Shown: positions 33,532 through 42,569 of the stretch, piece after piece
Layout of the letters: the number at the start of each line of letters is the position of its first letter
How positions within the stretch are numbered: position 1 is the stretch's first letter
Origin: Gammaproteobacteria bacterium
GTDB taxonomy: Bacteria; Pseudomonadota; Gammaproteobacteria; Steroidobacterales; Steroidobacteraceae
Assembly: GCA_028293745.1 (NCBI GenBank)
Contig: JAQGOF010000223.1
Coordinates: 1-64,000 of the forward strand
Direction: 5' to 3'
Length of the DNA stretch: 64,000 nucleotides
Notes under the pieces: generated by a model
What the model was told of the DNA's origin: nothing
The model's database searches: none
What the model saw: only the letters and a program-made list of their open reading frames with translations
Position numbers and translations under genes: made by a program

Positions 33532-35556
33532 TCAACTCTCTGGGCCACTCACGCGCAGCGGCGCCTGCTGCGGGGACTCGTGGACGGATACGATCGAGAT
33601 GTCGTGTGCGCGCGACGTCCACTCCAATGTCCACGCGCCGGGTGGAAATTTCGCCAGTATCCGCGGCAGTCCGCTGGTCTCCAGGACCATCCAGACACGG
33701 CGTCCCGTTGCAGCTTTTGCAACGAGGGTGGCATAGGAGTGGATCATGGGGAGGTTGCTCCAGCGCTGGATGGTGCCGCTGCGGCACGACCAGACTTCGA
33801 AGCGGGGATCCGTGTCGGCCACAAAGTAGAAATCGCTTTGCCGATAGTAGAAGTCGACGCCCGGGAAGCTGTCTATGACGATGTCGCCCGGGGTCGCATG
33901 CGCCTGCAGCCACGTGGCGGCCGCGCGAACGTCACTGCGCGGGTGGTAATGGCCTGCCAGGCGGCCACTCATGCCGATGCGGAAGTTGACCATCTCGGTA
34001 CCGATGTTCCACAGATGCCCGGGGCGGAAATCCTCACTCAACACGAACGCGGCAATGCAGGCTAGAGCAGCCGTTGCGGCGGCCATCGGCGTCTGCCCCA
34101 GCAGTGCACGGACCACGCGCTGGATCGTGATGATCGAGAAGATGACAGCCAGGGGGTAGAGAAAGAAAACGTAGCGCGTTTCGTGGCGTGGCGGGTTCGA
34201 CGCACTCGCCGCCAGCAACAGGATGACAAACAACGCGAGCAGGACGCGCTCGATGAGTGAAGTGTCCTCGAAACGCACGACGGCGCGCAGACAACAGGCA
34301 CCGGCCAGGATGAACAGCCCGAGCGCGAGCAGGGGCACCGTGCGCGCCCAGGGCATTGCAACTTGTCGTACAGTGTCAGGAAGACGCACGAACTCGTAGC
34401 CGAGCAGAAAGACCTTGTGCGCGAGGGACAGTCCCGGTGTATGCCAATCGTGGGTGCTCAGTGCGAATGTGCTCCAGAAGAGCACGCAGGCAAGCAATGC
34501 AACATGCAATGGCCGGGACGAAGGGCTGACGAGCGCACGTCCTTCCAGTATCCCGAGCAGGATGAATACGACGAGCAGGCCCGCCGCCAGCTCGAATTGG
34601 TGCAGCGCAGCGCACGCCAGTATCAAGAGCACACTCAGCGCAGCTAGAGGTTTAGCTGGAGGTTTGAGCTGGGCCTGCACCTGGCGCACGGCCGCGTACA
34701 CCACGAGGGCGGCCGGCAATATTGCCGCAATCGCCCACGCGACATGCGAGGGCAGCCTGGTCCACGGCATGACGGCTGCATCCAGGCGGCTCAGCGACGG
34801 GGTGTCCGGCGGTTCGACGTAGTCAGGCGGAAGACTCGGCTCGCCGCCAGTGAAGCGCAGGTCCGCCATTGTTAGCACGTAAGCTGGAATGAGGAGCAGG
34901 GAGCAGCCCGCCAGATACAACCAGTCACGCCGCGACAGCCGGCCGTCGGGGTGGGCGATGAAGGGCGGCAGGAGGTTGGTGAGCGCCAGGAAGATGCCCC
35001 CCTCCCAAACTGCGAATCCCAGCGCCGACAGGATGAGCATCGGCGCGAGGGCCCGCCGCTTGCGGTCGATCACGTACTCGAGAAAGAAGACGGCATACCA
35101 GGTGAAAAGCGCCTGAAACGGCGCATACATCCGCCCAAAGCGGCCGATCTCGATCTCCCACACCGAAAGCGCCAGAACGGCAACTGCGAGGAGGCCGGTC
35201 TCGGGTCCGCCGAGGCGGCGGCCGAGCTTGTACGCGGCCGGAAGCGCGACCACGCTCGAAACCGCTGCGATCAGCCTGGGCGCAAGCTCGGCAGATAGTC
35301 CGGCCCATTGCAACAGCGCCGCGGCGTATTGCAGCAACAGCCCGCGCACATACAGACCGCCGCAGGGAAATTCGGGTATCCCGAAATGCAGGACGTTTTG
35401 AACGGACTGTGCGAAGTAATACTCGTCAATGGCCAGTGGCCATCTGCCGAGTCCCCAGAAGCGCGCCAAGACCCCTGCGGCGATGCAGACCGCAGTGAAC
35501 AGCGCGAGCGGCGTACGCCACGCCGCGGGTGGGCCGGAAGACCTGGCGCCAGTCAC
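33532..35556 (-). CDS. GT39-type (ArnT/PMT-like) membrane glycosyltransferase
   Basis: Large polytopic inner-membrane protein of 674 aa, GTG start, about twelve to fourteen helices. The first periplasmic loop carries LGRWPLAIDEYYFAQS, whose Asp-Glu pair is the catalytic signature of the PMT/ArnT (GT-C) family. Further on are RLGGPETGLLAVAVLALS and the basic FGRMYAPF loop. The last 150 residues form a soluble periplasmic domain (DFRPGHLWNIGTEM to SIVSVHESPQQ). Such enzymes use polyprenyl-phosphate sugars, here possibly made by the two GT2 enzymes encoded just upstream (35560 and 36570). The protein would add a side sugar in the periplasm. Substrate not known. Confidence 0.85.
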   Translation of the reverse strand: MTGARSSGPPAAWRTPLALFTAVCIAAGVLARFWGLGRWPLAIDEYYFAQSVQNVLHFGIPEFPCGGLYVRGLLLQYAAALLQWAGLSAELAPRLIAAVSSVVALPAAYKLGRRLGGPETGLLAVAVLALSVWEIEIGRFGRMYAPFQALFTWYAVFFLEYVIDRKRRALAPMLILSALGFAVWEGGIFLALTNLLPPFIAHPDGRLSRRDWLYLAGCSLLLIPAYVLTMADLRFTGGEPSLPPDYVEPPDTPSLSRLDAAVMPWTRLPSHVAWAIAAILPAALVVYAAVRQVQAQLKPPAKPLAALSVLLILACAALHQFELAAGLLVVFILLGILEGRALVSPSSRPLHVALLACVLFWSTFALSTHDWHTPGLSLAHKVFLLGYEFVRLPDTVRQVAMPWARTVPLLALGLFILAGACCLRAVVRFEDTSLIERVLLALFVILLLAASASNPPRHETRYVFFLYPLAVIFSIITIQRVVRALLGQTPMAAATAALACIAAFVLSEDFRPGHLWNIGTEMVNFRIGMSGRLAGHYHPRSDVRAAATWLQAHATPGDIVIDSFPGVDFYYRQSDFYFVADTDPRFEVWSCRSGTIQRWSNLPMIHSYATLVAKAATGRRVWMVLETSGLPRILAKFPPGAWTLEWTSRAHDISIVSVHESPQQAPLRVSGPES

Positions 35557-35559
35557 GTC

Positions 35560-36573
35560 TTACAGAGCAGCCGTTTTCTCGGCCCTGGCTTCGCGCGCCG
35601 CCCGCGGCAGCTCGGCCTTCGGATAGTGGATGACCTGCGCGCCCTGGTAATCCTTCAGGTGGCGGGCGTGGGTGAAGATGATCAACTCCGCCAACAGTCC
35701 GAGCGCGAACAGTTGCAGGCCGAGAACGACCACCAGTGCCGACAGCAGCAGCGCGGGCCGGTCCGCCAGACTCGCCTGGAAGGCAATGCGCTCGATCACC
35801 AGGTACAGCACGACGAGCGCCCCGATTGCAAACATGGTGGCGCCCAGCATGCCGAAGAAGCGCAGCGGCTTCTTCGTGAAGCGCACCAGGAAGAACACGG
35901 TGAATACATCCAACACGAAGTGGGCGTATTCGCGCGGCCGGTAGACGCCTTCGAAGCGGTCACGCTCGGACTGGCGCACTTCGATTTCGGCAACACTGAA
36001 TCCCTGCCGGTGCGCAAGCACTGCAAGCAGCCGGTGCTGGTCGCCGTACAGTGACAGTTCCTGCAACACTGCGCGTTTCAGCGCGCGCGCGCCGCAACCG
36101 AGGTCATGCAACCGCATCCCCGTGACCCGCGATACGAGCCCGTGGAAGGCGGCGCGGCGGAATTTCTCGAATACGCCCCCCGCGCGCGGCCAACGCCATC
36201 CCACGGCGACGTCCTTGCGCTCCAGGGCAGTCACGAGCTTGCCGATATCCTCGGGGTTGATCTGATGATAGGCCGGCAGAGTCAGGATCAGCTCGCCGCT
36301 GCAGCGCTCGAAGCCCGCCATGATGGCCGTGGACTCCCCGAAGCTGCGATTCAGGACCACCATGATGATGTTGCCGGCACCGGAGTTGATCAGCGCCTGC
36401 AACCCCTGGATGACGTCGCGGTGCGGTCCGTCCACCACAAACACGAACTCGTAAGGAGTGCGCAGGGGATCCAGTCCCCGGCAGTATTCCGCATACAGCT
36501 CGCTGATGTCCTCGTGGCGCGGGCCCACGGGTACGATCACCGAAAGCCGGATGCCTGGGTTGCGTTCAGTCAT
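35560..36573 (-). CDS. GT2 membrane glycosyltransferase with altered DXD motif
   Basis: GT-A glycosyltransferase of 337 aa related to dolichyl-phosphate mannose synthase and ArnC. The nucleotide-binding part reads SVIVPVGPRHEDISELY and FVFVVDGPHRD, and two membrane helices lie near the C-terminus (about 227-255 and 265-300). The segment expected to hold the metal-binding DXD, normally of the form LDADLQ, reads TLPAYHQINPED here, so both aspartates are absent. This may be a conserved variant or may mean metal-independent or non-catalytic action. It overlaps the upstream GT2 gene by 4 bases and is followed after 3 bases by the GT39-type gene, a typical sugar-carrier plus GT-C arrangement. Confidence 0.86.
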   Translation of the reverse strand: MTERNPGIRLSVIVPVGPRHEDISELYAEYCRGLDPLRTPYEFVFVVDGPHRDVIQGLQALINSGAGNIIMVVLNRSFGESTAIMAGFERCSGELILTLPAYHQINPEDIGKLVTALERKDVAVGWRWPRAGGVFEKFRRAAFHGLVSRVTGMRLHDLGCGARALKRAVLQELSLYGDQHRLLAVLAHRQGFSVAEIEVRQSERDRFEGVYRPREYAHFVLDVFTVFFLVRFTKKPLRFFGMLGATMFAIGALVVLYLVIERIAFQASLADRPALLLSALVVVLGLQLFALGLLAELIIFTHARHLKDYQGAQVIHYPKAELPRAAREARAEKTAAL

Positions 36574-37571
36574 TGAGTTTGTGTCTCGACACGCGTCACC
36601 TGCAGGTGCTCGGTGAGGCGTGCAAATTCATGGTCGCGCATATCACCGAGATTATAGATCAGCTCGCCGAGGGCTCCGGCGAACACCAGCATGAACGCGG
36701 CAGCGATGAAAATGATCCCGCAACCGGCTATCGGCAGTGACAAGGGGTCGCCTCGCAGGGCCGACTCGAGCAGCTCGTAGCCGATCAGCCCCGTGCCGAG
36801 AAACAGGATGGGCATGGCGAGGAGGCCGAACCACAGCAGCGGGCGCGCGGCAAACGAGGCGAGCGTCTTGATGACCAGCAGGTCCAGCAGCACCTTGTAA
36901 ACACGTGACAGCCCGTACTTGGATTTGCCGAAACGGCGGGCGTGGTGCCTGGCCTTGACCTCGGCAATCCGTGGGGCCGCGATGGAGGCCATGGCGGGGA
37001 TGAAGCGGTGCATTTCCGAATACAGCGGAATCTGCTTGATGAGTGCGGCGCGGTAGGCCTTCAGCGAGCAGCCGTTGTCCTTGATGGGGACCCGGGTCAC
37101 CTTGCCGATCAGCCAATTGGCAATTTTCGACGGAATCTTGCGCGAAATGAGCTTGTCCTGGCGCTTGAAGCGCCAGCCGACGACGATGTCATAGCCTGAC
37201 TCGATCGTCTCCAGGAACATGGGGATATCGAGCGGGTCGTTCTGCAGGTCGCCATCCATGGTCACCAGGACCTCGCCGCTGGCGAATTCGATCCCGGCCG
37301 CCATGGCCGCGGTCTGGCCACAGTTGCGGCGGAACTTGACCACCTTGAGTCGAGGGTCGCCCTGCGCGAGATCGACAGCCCTGGCAAGGGTCGCGTCCCT
37401 GCTGCCATCGTCGACGAACAGCATCTCGTAATCGAGGCCTGTCGGATCCAACGCGCGCGTCAACGCTGCGTACAGCGGACGGACGTTGTCCTCCTCGTTG
37501 TAGAGAGGCGCAATCACTGAAAGCCGCGGGTGTCCGCCCGGTGGGGCAGTTATTGGATGGTCGATCGGCAT
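36570..37571 (-). CDS. GT2 polyprenyl-phosphate glycosyltransferase (GtrB/DPM1-like)
   Basis: Family 2 glycosyltransferase of 333 aa likely to make an undecaprenyl-phosphate sugar at the inner membrane. It has SVIAPLYNEEDNV, MLFVDDGSRD, an intact DXD in TMDGDLQNDP, and VVGWRFKRQDK, then KDNGCSLKAYRA. Two C-terminal membrane helices follow (about 228-258 and 268-305), as in GtrB. The ATG at 37571 has GGGGA eleven bases upstream; the GTG at 37592 is an alternative start. It is the first of three coupled genes with the variant GT2 and the GT39-type transferase, so the product is probably passed to the latter. Confidence 0.9.
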   Translation of the reverse strand: MPIDHPITAPPGGHPRLSVIAPLYNEEDNVRPLYAALTRALDPTGLDYEMLFVDDGSRDATLARAVDLAQGDPRLKVVKFRRNCGQTAAMAAGIEFASGEVLVTMDGDLQNDPLDIPMFLETIESGYDIVVGWRFKRQDKLISRKIPSKIANWLIGKVTRVPIKDNGCSLKAYRAALIKQIPLYSEMHRFIPAMASIAAPRIAEVKARHHARRFGKSKYGLSRVYKVLLDLLVIKTLASFAARPLLWFGLLAMPILFLGTGLIGYELLESALRGDPLSLPIAGCGIIFIAAAFMLVFAGALGELIYNLGDMRDHEFARLTEHLQVTRVETQTQ

Positions 37572-37652
37572 CGTTAGTTTATTCCCCAGCACATAGCATA
37601 CCGGTGACGGTGCCCCACGTCACACAAACCTGCACCATTTGGGAACAGGGCG

Positions 37653-38462
37653 TTATGTTGCGTTCGGCCACGCGATGGTCTCGCCTCCCTGACGCGCCTC
37701 GTACCACAACATCATGCGCAGCCGGAGGTGACCGACTCCCGTGTGCAGCAAACGCAGTCCGCGAAGCTGGGATTCATACTGCTTCACCGCCTGCAACTTC
37801 ATGTGCCGATGTCTGCCATGTGCAGCGGAACGCTGCCAGGTGAAACCACTCGCGGCGCGCTGCAAGCTGAAGGCATCCGCGGCGCGCTGCCAGGGTAACC
37901 TGCCACTTCCGGCAGATGCAGCCGGCAGCGCTTCGACCGGGCCGCGCAGCGCCAATCGATGCTCGAACGTATGGGGCTGCTCCGCATAGAGTCCGAGCCA
38001 GCGGCATTTCAAGTCCTGACATAACAATTCGTTGCCGAGCGCGGCGTCATCGGCATGCGCGAGCGGATAGCCCGGTATCAGGACGGTGTCCGCGCCCGCG
38101 GTCGCGGCCCTGACGGCGGCAATGATTTCCTCCATGCTGCCGCGACGCTCGTAGGGTTGCGCTCCGAAGTCGAACCAACGGGGCGCCACTCCGAGGATGG
38201 AGCAGGCCTTGCGGTCTTCGATGCGCCGTTGTTTTGCGGCTTCGCCTTCGCTGACGAAGCCTGACTTGCGGTCCCAGTCGCCGGTGGGCGCGTTGGAGGT
38301 GGGCTCGCATCCGAAAACTGTCAGGACTTCGACCTGGGTCCCGGCTTCGGCGGCACGCGCCATGGTCGCACCCAATGACAAGACGGCAGCATCCAGATGC
38401 GGTGACACCACCACTACGCGGCCCAGGAAGCGTTCGTCGAATTCGTCGCTGACAGGCCGCAA
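37653..38462 (-). CDS. PIG-L/LmbE-like protein with degenerate metal site
   Basis: Protein of 269 aa of the PIG-L (LmbE) deacetylase family, which removes acetyl from N-acetylated sugars with zinc. The metal site is changed. The N-terminal motif reads SPHLDAAVLSLGA (His22, Asp24, Ala25), where the family has an Asp ligand at the Ala position. The second motif reads YPLAHADDAAL, where the ligand His is replaced by Asp. The close relative at 49069 keeps both (HLDD and HPDH). An insert of three 9-residue units (WQRAA-like) encoded by a 27-base repeat sits near residue 190-215. The TTG start has AGGGG five bases upstream. It may be inactive or have a new role; the fold assignment is firm. Confidence 0.85.
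   Translation of the reverse strand: MRPVSDEFDERFLGRVVVVSPHLDAAVLSLGATMARAAEAGTQVEVLTVFGCEPTSNAPTGDWDRKSGFVSEGEAAKQRRIEDRKACSILGVAPRWFDFGAQPYERRGSMEEIIAAVRAATAGADTVLIPGYPLAHADDAALGNELLCQDLKCRWLGLYAEQPHTFEHRLALRGPVEALPAASAGSGRLPWQRAADAFSLQRAASGFTWQRSAAHGRHRHMKLQAVKQYESQLRGLRLLHTGVGHLRLRMMLWYEARQGGETIAWPNAT
37825..37905 (-). repeat. 27-base tandem repeat, three copies
   Basis: Three imperfect units of 27 bases (starting at 37825, 37852 and 37879), each with GC(G)GC..CGCTGC, in frame inside the PIG-L-like gene. They encode 9-residue units of the form xWQRAAxxF. The paralogue at 49069 has no such repeat, so this is a local expansion. Confidence 0.8.
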
Positions 38463-38470
38463 TTAGACCC

Positions 38471-40036
38471 CTAGGTTGATTTTTCGCCCAGCATCGGAAA
38501 GAACAATGCCAGTGCGGCGCGCACTCCGAGTTGCAGCGGCCGATCGGCCAGCCACACGAGCAGCAGATAGATGCCACCTCCTGCGACGAGCCCCGCTGCG
38601 ACACCCGCCGTGCCGGGCACGATCGACGCGCCAAACCAGGCTGCAGCGCCCGCCAGGCACGACGCGGCGATGATCGCAAGCGCGGTGCGGGACACTCTGC
38701 GCAGTATCGTACCAAACATCGGCGGTGCCGCCTTGTAGCCGGCGAATGTCACCACGATGGCTGTCATGATGCGGGCCGCGCCGATGCCGATCAATCCGAA
38801 CGGCCCGGTCAGCAAGCTCACGGCGGTGATCAGAACGATGTACTGAGTCAGCTCCGCGGCAAACAGCCGTGCTCCCCATCCCAGGGCCTGCAAGAGGTAA
38901 TACACGACATTGAAGGCCACTTCGGTCGCACTGGCGAGCGTCAGCAATATGATCACGGGAGAAGTCCCCACCCAGGCAGCACCGAGCACTCGCTGCTCGA
39001 GCGGCTGTGCCAGACCGATGAGCAGCGCGCAGGCGGGCAGCAGCAGGAACAGGAGTCCTGTCAGATGTGCCTGCACCGCCATCTCGAGTCGCGGCGGATC
39101 GTCTCTGAGCCGGGCATACAACGGAAACGCCACGGCGCCGATAGTTTCGTTCGCCATCTGCAGCGGCGTATCGGCGAGCCGGCCACCGAGCGAGAACAGT
39201 CCCAGCCCCCCGACACTCAACCGCCTGGCGACCAACACCTTGATGAGGAAGTCCGAAATGACCGCGGTCAGGCCGATTGCAAACAACCAGCGTCCGAACG
39301 CAATCAACTGCCGGGCCGAAGCGTAGCTCGGGCGGAACTTCGGCCTGTAGGGAGCGACCATGTAGCTTGCGATGGCGGTCGTTGCCGCGCCCGCCAGCTT
39401 GCCCAGAATGATCGCCGCACCCCCGAGTGACGCTGCCGTTGCAACCGCCAGCCCAACCTCCATCAGGACCGCGACGATGGCCACGGCCGCGAGGCGCGAG
39501 AACTTCAAATCGCGCATGAGATCCGCCAGGCGTGGGCTGTTGACGGAATTGAGCAGCGGCAGGAATGCCATCATCCGGACGAGCGGCGTGGCTCGGGCGT
39601 CGCCAAATATCTGTGAGACGAACGGGGCAGCGAGACACAGTACGGCGCACACCAGCGAGCCGCGCAGCAGTCCGATCGTCCAGGCGACATCGTAGTGCTC
39701 ACGGTCGCGCGTGGAGGCCTGCACGAGCGCGTTAGTCATGCCGGTCTCGGTTGCGGTCATCACTGTCGTGACCGCGACAGTTGCAATCGCTACGAGGCCG
39801 AAATCATTCGGAGTGAGAAGACGGCCGAGGACCAGCGTGCCGAGCAGGTACACCACTTTGCTCGTGCCCAGCTGCGCGCCTTTCCACAACAGAGCGCGTC
39901 CCGCGCGCTTCTCGTCGTTTCCGCCGGTAGTCGTGGCGGCCCCCGTAGTGCCGGCCCCTGTAGTGTCGTTGGCGGGAGCGGTCGTGGCGCCGGCGATCGA
40001 ATCCTGGGGGGCGGTAGCAGCTGCCTTATTGTCCAT
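38471..40036 (-). CDS. Polysaccharide flippase (Wzx-like, MOP family)
   Basis: Integral membrane protein of 521 aa with a polar Thr/Ala/Gly-rich N-terminus of about 45 residues and then about fourteen helices. Start of the core: GRALLWKGAQLGTSKVVYLLGTLVLGRLLTPNDFG in two adjoining motifs, the usual opening of the polysaccharide_synt/MviN-like lipid-carrier flippases. FSLGGRLADTPLQMANETIGAVAFPLYARL lies near residue 290, as in WzxC/AmsL proteins. It would move the lipid-linked repeat unit to the periplasm. The ATG at 40036 has AGGGTGG upstream and overlaps the preceding GT2 gene by 11 bases. Confidence 0.9.
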   Translation of the reverse strand: MDNKAAATAPQDSIAGATTAPANDTTGAGTTGAATTTGGNDEKRAGRALLWKGAQLGTSKVVYLLGTLVLGRLLTPNDFGLVAIATVAVTTVMTATETGMTNALVQASTRDREHYDVAWTIGLLRGSLVCAVLCLAAPFVSQIFGDARATPLVRMMAFLPLLNSVNSPRLADLMRDLKFSRLAAVAIVAVLMEVGLAVATAASLGGAAIILGKLAGAATTAIASYMVAPYRPKFRPSYASARQLIAFGRWLFAIGLTAVISDFLIKVLVARRLSVGGLGLFSLGGRLADTPLQMANETIGAVAFPLYARLRDDPPRLEMAVQAHLTGLLFLLLPACALLIGLAQPLEQRVLGAAWVGTSPVIILLTLASATEVAFNVVYYLLQALGWGARLFAAELTQYIVLITAVSLLTGPFGLIGIGAARIMTAIVVTFAGYKAAPPMFGTILRRVSRTALAIIAASCLAGAAAWFGASIVPGTAGVAAGLVAGGGIYLLLVWLADRPLQLGVRAALALFFPMLGEKST

Positions 40037-40898
40037 TCCACCCTGCCGCGACACCTCGAAGAAGGTCAACCACGTAAGCCCGGCCGTTGACCTTGCGCAG
40101 CAGATCGCCCCTGAGCGAACCGAGACACCACCGCTTGCCGCCGCGTGTCAGCTCATACAGCAGCCTGACGATGAACGACCCGTCGAAGTGCCGGATGCGG
40201 CGGCCGAACCACCCACCCGTGGAGTAGGCGTACTGCGAATAGACCTGGGTCATGTCCGCGGCGTCGCGCCAGTGCAGATGAGTGACGGTGATTTCGGGGA
40301 TGAAGCGGATCTGGTAGCCCTTTACGAGCGCGCGATAGGACCATTCCGGATCTTCGCAGTAGCGCAGCAGCTCGGTTTCGTCGAACGGGCCGGCATCGTT
40401 GAAAACGGCCACGGCCGTGCCGAAATTGCCGCCGGCGAAATGATCGCCTTTGAGCGGCAATGACTTGAAAACGCGGGTCGCAGTCGAATTGTTGATGGAC
40501 GGTGCGCCGGCCTCGCTGGCGAGGACGCGGCCTGTGACGATGGCGCGCGGATGCTGGGTGAGAGCCAGAACGATCTCCTCCAGCCAGCGCGGCGCGACGT
40601 TGCAGTCATCATCGGTTGAAGCGAAAAATTCGGTTGTCACCTGCCGGATGCCCGTGTTGCGTCCCGCAGCCGCCCCGCGTTGGTCGGAGTGTATGTAGCG
40701 GACCTCCACGTCCAGCTGACCGAATTCGCGCATCATGGCATCCATGCTGCCGGCGGCGCCCTGGTGTGACAGGATGATTTCGGCGGGCAGGACGGTGCCC
40801 CCGGCGATGGCCAGGACGGAGTCCCTGAGGCAGGGTCGCCCCAGCGTAGGTATGACTACCGTAAAGTTGCTGGCAATGGGCTTGTCCGTCATCGGCAT
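40026..40898 (-). CDS. GT2 glycosyltransferase
   Basis: Soluble GT-A glycosyltransferase of 290 aa. FTVVIPTLGRPCLRDSVLAI opens the Rossmann-like half, GAAAGRNTGI is the conserved donor loop, FASTDDDCNVAP carries the DXD metal site, and GGNFGTAVAVF plus YCEDPEWSYRALVKGYQIRF hold the acceptor-side motifs including the ED pair that usually includes the catalytic base. Likely adds one sugar to the lipid-linked repeat unit in the cytoplasm. It is translationally coupled to the flippase gene. Sugar not known. Confidence 0.9.
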   Translation of the reverse strand: MPMTDKPIASNFTVVIPTLGRPCLRDSVLAIAGGTVLPAEIILSHQGAAGSMDAMMREFGQLDVEVRYIHSDQRGAAAGRNTGIRQVTTEFFASTDDDCNVAPRWLEEIVLALTQHPRAIVTGRVLASEAGAPSINNSTATRVFKSLPLKGDHFAGGNFGTAVAVFNDAGPFDETELLRYCEDPEWSYRALVKGYQIRFIPEITVTHLHWRDAADMTQVYSQYAYSTGGWFGRRIRHFDGSFIVRLLYELTRGGKRWCLGSLRGDLLRKVNGRAYVVDLLRGVAAGWNGQ

Positions 40899-40934
40899 CC
40901 GGGGGCTGTTCCTTCGGTTCGGCGGGGCCGAATA

Positions 40935-42569
40935 TTACCGGTCGGCGCGCGGCCCGCCCAGGGCTGTCCCCGGAATCAGGCGGACGCTGACCAGGTTGAA
41001 GGAGTCCATCGGTGTTCCTTCCGGGGGAAACGAGGCGCCCGGTGGGGCCGTCCCGTCTGCCGAGTATGTCAACCACAGAGTCAGGCCATCCGCGCTCGTC
41101 CATGCATTGACCACATGCACGCCCAGGGACCCGCCGCTGGCTGTTCCCAGATTGGCCCATCCTCCGGTCCCGGTTTTCGCATCGATGTTGTTGTAGGAAA
41201 TCGTCGTAAACGGACCCCATGGGTGCGGCGCGTCATAGAATGAGGTCTGGCCAATAGAGTCACCTTGCGCAATGCCGATGTAACGCTGGATGCCCGGGTC
41301 ATAGACGACCTCGCCGAGCGGGATCGTCATGTTGCACTGACCACGGCAGCCCGGACGGCTGGCATTGTGGTCGGTAAAAATAGGGCGCATCTGTGTCTCA
41401 TCGGAGCTCCAGATCGGCCGGCCCTCCGGGTCGAGTCCCGCAAAATATCGATAGGCTTCGCGTTGCAACACCTGCCCGTTCGGGACTCGCGCCAGATACG
41501 TGGCCGCGCCCGTGTCAGGGACATCCGTGTCGGGTCCTGTCTTGGCTGCCGCCTGTTCGGATACAGCGATCGGCTGCTTTCCCGCGCGCAGGCGCTCGGC
41601 GACGACCTCCGCGCCCTCATCTTCGTCCCAATATCGGGCCGAGTTGGCAATGCCCAGCACATAAACGCAGTCATCCGGCGCTCCGGCATTGCCACGGCCG
41701 TAGTTGACGAAGCGAGTGGGGCAGAAGGCACCGGGCGGCGTAGCGCCGACACTGCAGAATATCCACGGGGCGGCCCGCCAGGAATAGGCGTTTCCCTTGG
41801 AATACGCGAGCTGAATTCGTTTGGGCGCGCCGGATTTGTGGCCTGAAATCCCGCGGAGCTCTGCCTCGTTGTACACCCCGCCCGTGGTGTAGAAGTCGCT
41901 TCCCACGGCAATGATTGTGCCGGCCTTGCCCTCCAGCGTCGATGGATGCAATGAGTTGTAACCACCATATACATTGCGGACGGAGGCAGGCTTCGGTGGC
42001 GGCAGGCCGGTCATGATTGCGATGCCGAAGCTGGTCCGGCCGCGATGGTTGTCGCCCCCGAATCCGCCGCCGTCACCGAAAAAAGTGTATATCTGGCCAT
42101 CCTGGCCCCAGGTCACCGGCCACAGGTCGCTGCCGTTGGGCTCCGTGTAACCTGTGGCCCAATCCCAACTCAGCGCCTCGATGTGTTTGCTTTTGCAGTA
42201 GGGAGCATCCCCGTTTGGCGAGGCAGCCGGGGTGGTGACTTCCGTTGCTACCTCGGCGGCCGACTCGCCGGAGGCGAGGATTGTGCTCACGGAGTAGGAG
42301 TAGTGGCTCGATTCGGCGACCGTGGTATCGGCGAAGTAGGCTTCGGCCGTCGTGTCGAGCAGGGAGCCGTTTCTCGTTATGCGGTAGCGGGCGCCTCGCG
42401 CACCGCTTGGAGGCTCCCAGCGCAAACCGACCACCGCGGCGGTCACGCAGTCTGTATGCAACCGGGGCGATGCCCGCAGTGCTGTTCCTGACCGATCGGA
42501 ACGGCCGCGCGGCGAGGCGCATCCGACCAGCACCGCGATGCACGCCGCGCACAGTAGAGCTCGGCTCAT
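40935..42569 (-). CDS. Lipoprotein with FN3 and DUF4185-like beta-propeller domains
   Basis: Exported lipoprotein of 544 aa; the signal peptide ends in the lipobox L-V-G-C (about residue 17). A fibronectin-type segment (VVGLRWEPPSGARGARYRITRNG to STILASGESAAEVATEV) is followed by a large domain with the hallmarks of a five-bladed propeller of the DUF4185 kind: GSDLWPVTWGQDGQIYTFFGDGGG split around residue 160, FGIAIMTGLP, YGGYNSLHPSTLEGKAG, and DAPHPWGPFTTISYNN. Several cysteines (in IFCSVGA, GAFCPTRF, GCRGQC) may form disulfides. Such proteins are seen in polysaccharide loci but have no settled function; glycan binding or hydrolysis is plausible. Its ATG overlaps the stop of the upstream GT39-type gene (ATGA). 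Confidence 0.78.
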   Translation of the reverse strand: MSRALLCAACIAVLVGCASPRGRSDRSGTALRASPRLHTDCVTAAVVGLRWEPPSGARGARYRITRNGSLLDTTAEAYFADTTVAESSHYSYSVSTILASGESAAEVATEVTTPAASPNGDAPYCKSKHIEALSWDWATGYTEPNGSDLWPVTWGQDGQIYTFFGDGGGFGGDNHRGRTSFGIAIMTGLPPPKPASVRNVYGGYNSLHPSTLEGKAGTIIAVGSDFYTTGGVYNEAELRGISGHKSGAPKRIQLAYSKGNAYSWRAAPWIFCSVGATPPGAFCPTRFVNYGRGNAGAPDDCVYVLGIANSARYWDEDEGAEVVAERLRAGKQPIAVSEQAAAKTGPDTDVPDTGAATYLARVPNGQVLQREAYRYFAGLDPEGRPIWSSDETQMRPIFTDHNASRPGCRGQCNMTIPLGEVVYDPGIQRYIGIAQGDSIGQTSFYDAPHPWGPFTTISYNNIDAKTGTGGWANLGTASGGSLGVHVVNAWTSADGLTLWLTYSADGTAPPGASFPPEGTPMDSFNLVSVRLIPGTALGGPRADR

